Program-made: the position numbers and the translations under genes
NCBI GenBank assembly: GCA_022763485.1
Contig: JALEGX010000117.1
Location: forward strand, 1 to 33,228
Direction of reading: 5' to 3'
Length of the DNA stretch: 33,228 nt
Source of the DNA: Paracoccaceae bacterium
GTDB lineage: Bacteria > Pseudomonadota > Alphaproteobacteria > Rhodobacterales > Rhodobacteraceae
In this document: positions 32,965 to 33,228 of the stretch, one piece after another
Layout of the letters: each line of letters begins with the position of its first letter
Position numbering within the stretch: position 1 is the stretch's first letter
The notes under the pieces: model-generated
The model's database searches: none
Seen by the model: only the letters and a program-made list of their open reading frames with translations
What the model was told of the DNA's origin: nothing

Positions 32965-33228
32965 TCATGCTCCTCCTGCGGCTTTTGCCTGTACCGGTTG
33001 CGCCCGTTCGACCAGACGCACAAAGAATGAGGCCCCATAGGGCGCGGCCTCATCGTTGAAGTCATATTTCGGATGATGCAGCCCGGCGCTTTCGCCCTGC
33101 CCCATGAACAGATAGGCACCGGGACGGGCCTGCAGCATATAGGCAAAATCCTCGGCCCCCATTTCGGGACCTGCATCTTCGACCACGCGCTCGGCGCCAG
33201 CGATCTCGCGCGCGACCTCTGCCGCGAA
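32965..33228 (-). CDS. M20-family amidohydrolase (hippurate-hydrolase-like), C-terminal part only
   Basis: The last 87 codons of a gene cut by the window end; the frame is open to 33228, so the start lies beyond. MGAEDFAYMLQ and PGAYLFMGQGESAGLHHPKYDFND are the C-terminal signature of M20D amidohydrolases, and the LHHP His is a metal ligand. These enzymes deacylate N-acyl or amide-linked amino acids (hippurate, N-acetyl or IAA-amino-acid types). Its stop is 1 nt before the agmatinase start, with the agmatinase ribosome site inside it. This suggests an operon that processes a guanidino or N-acyl amino compound before urea release. Confidence 0.88.
   Translation of the reverse strand, partial: FAAEVAREIAGAERVVEDAGPEMGAEDFAYMLQARPGAYLFMGQGESAGLHHPKYDFNDEAAPYGASFFVRLVERAQPVQAKAAGGA

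Overview
The window looks like chromosomal DNA of a high-GC alphaproteobacterium, most likely a Rhodobacteraceae/Roseobacter-group member. The basis is the overall composition, the protein families (DUF882, DUF4167, TIGR02281-type aspartic protease, roseobacter-like LptF and RF1) and the gene order. No lineage was tested by search. It is a densely packed core region with a few accessory genes. I see no tRNA, rRNA, CRISPR, insertion sequence or prophage.

Left part (1-9.6 kb): the 3' part of a Tat-exported DUF882/M15-like murein peptidase with a terminator. Next comes a signalling module: a periplasmic molybdopterin-oxidoreductase-like protein, a membrane hybrid histidine kinase (PAS-HisKA-HATPase-REC-HPt) on the minus strand, and a divergent NarL/LuxR response regulator. 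It is followed by a 1441-residue secreted protein that joins a divergent 5'-nucleotidase-like phosphoesterase, a choice-of-anchor I propeller and a C-terminal RTX secretion region. A 640-bp stretch without a convincing gene lies beyond it.

Middle (9.6-18.7 kb): a SAM methyltransferase, a TfoX C-terminal-domain protein, a secreted fasciclin protein, ndk, a Bcr/CflA-type MFS exporter, an ABC-F ATPase, a MarC membrane protein, a membrane-anchored aspartic protease, and holC-pepA.

Right part (18.7-33.2 kb): a long plus-strand envelope/B6/ribosome run lptF-lptG-lptD-surA-pdxA-rsmA-pdxJ. It resembles the E. coli lptD-surA-pdxA-rsmA order, with lptFG placed in front and divergent from pepA-holC. 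A bidirectional terminator separates it from the minus-strand set prfA-prmC-DUF4167. Then come a small Cys-rich periplasmic protein, a DUF1499 protein, and a minus-strand guanidino-compound cluster (M20 amidohydrolase, agmatinase, guanidinobutyrase-like ureohydrolase), cut by the window end.

The least ordinary observations are as follows. Two genes (marC and the hybrid kinase) appear to start at ATA codons, each placed 6-7 nt after an AGAGG Shine-Dalgarno. The kinase has a Cys in place of the usual Arg of its HExRTP phospho-acceptor box. The RTX phosphoesterase lacks canonical metal-site residues and has CTGTCA-type repeats upstream. The pdxJ belongs to a divergent, Bacteroidetes-like branch. 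No wholly new system can be proven from sequence alone. The kinase/periplasmic-protein/regulator phosphorelay is the best candidate for an uncharacterised one.
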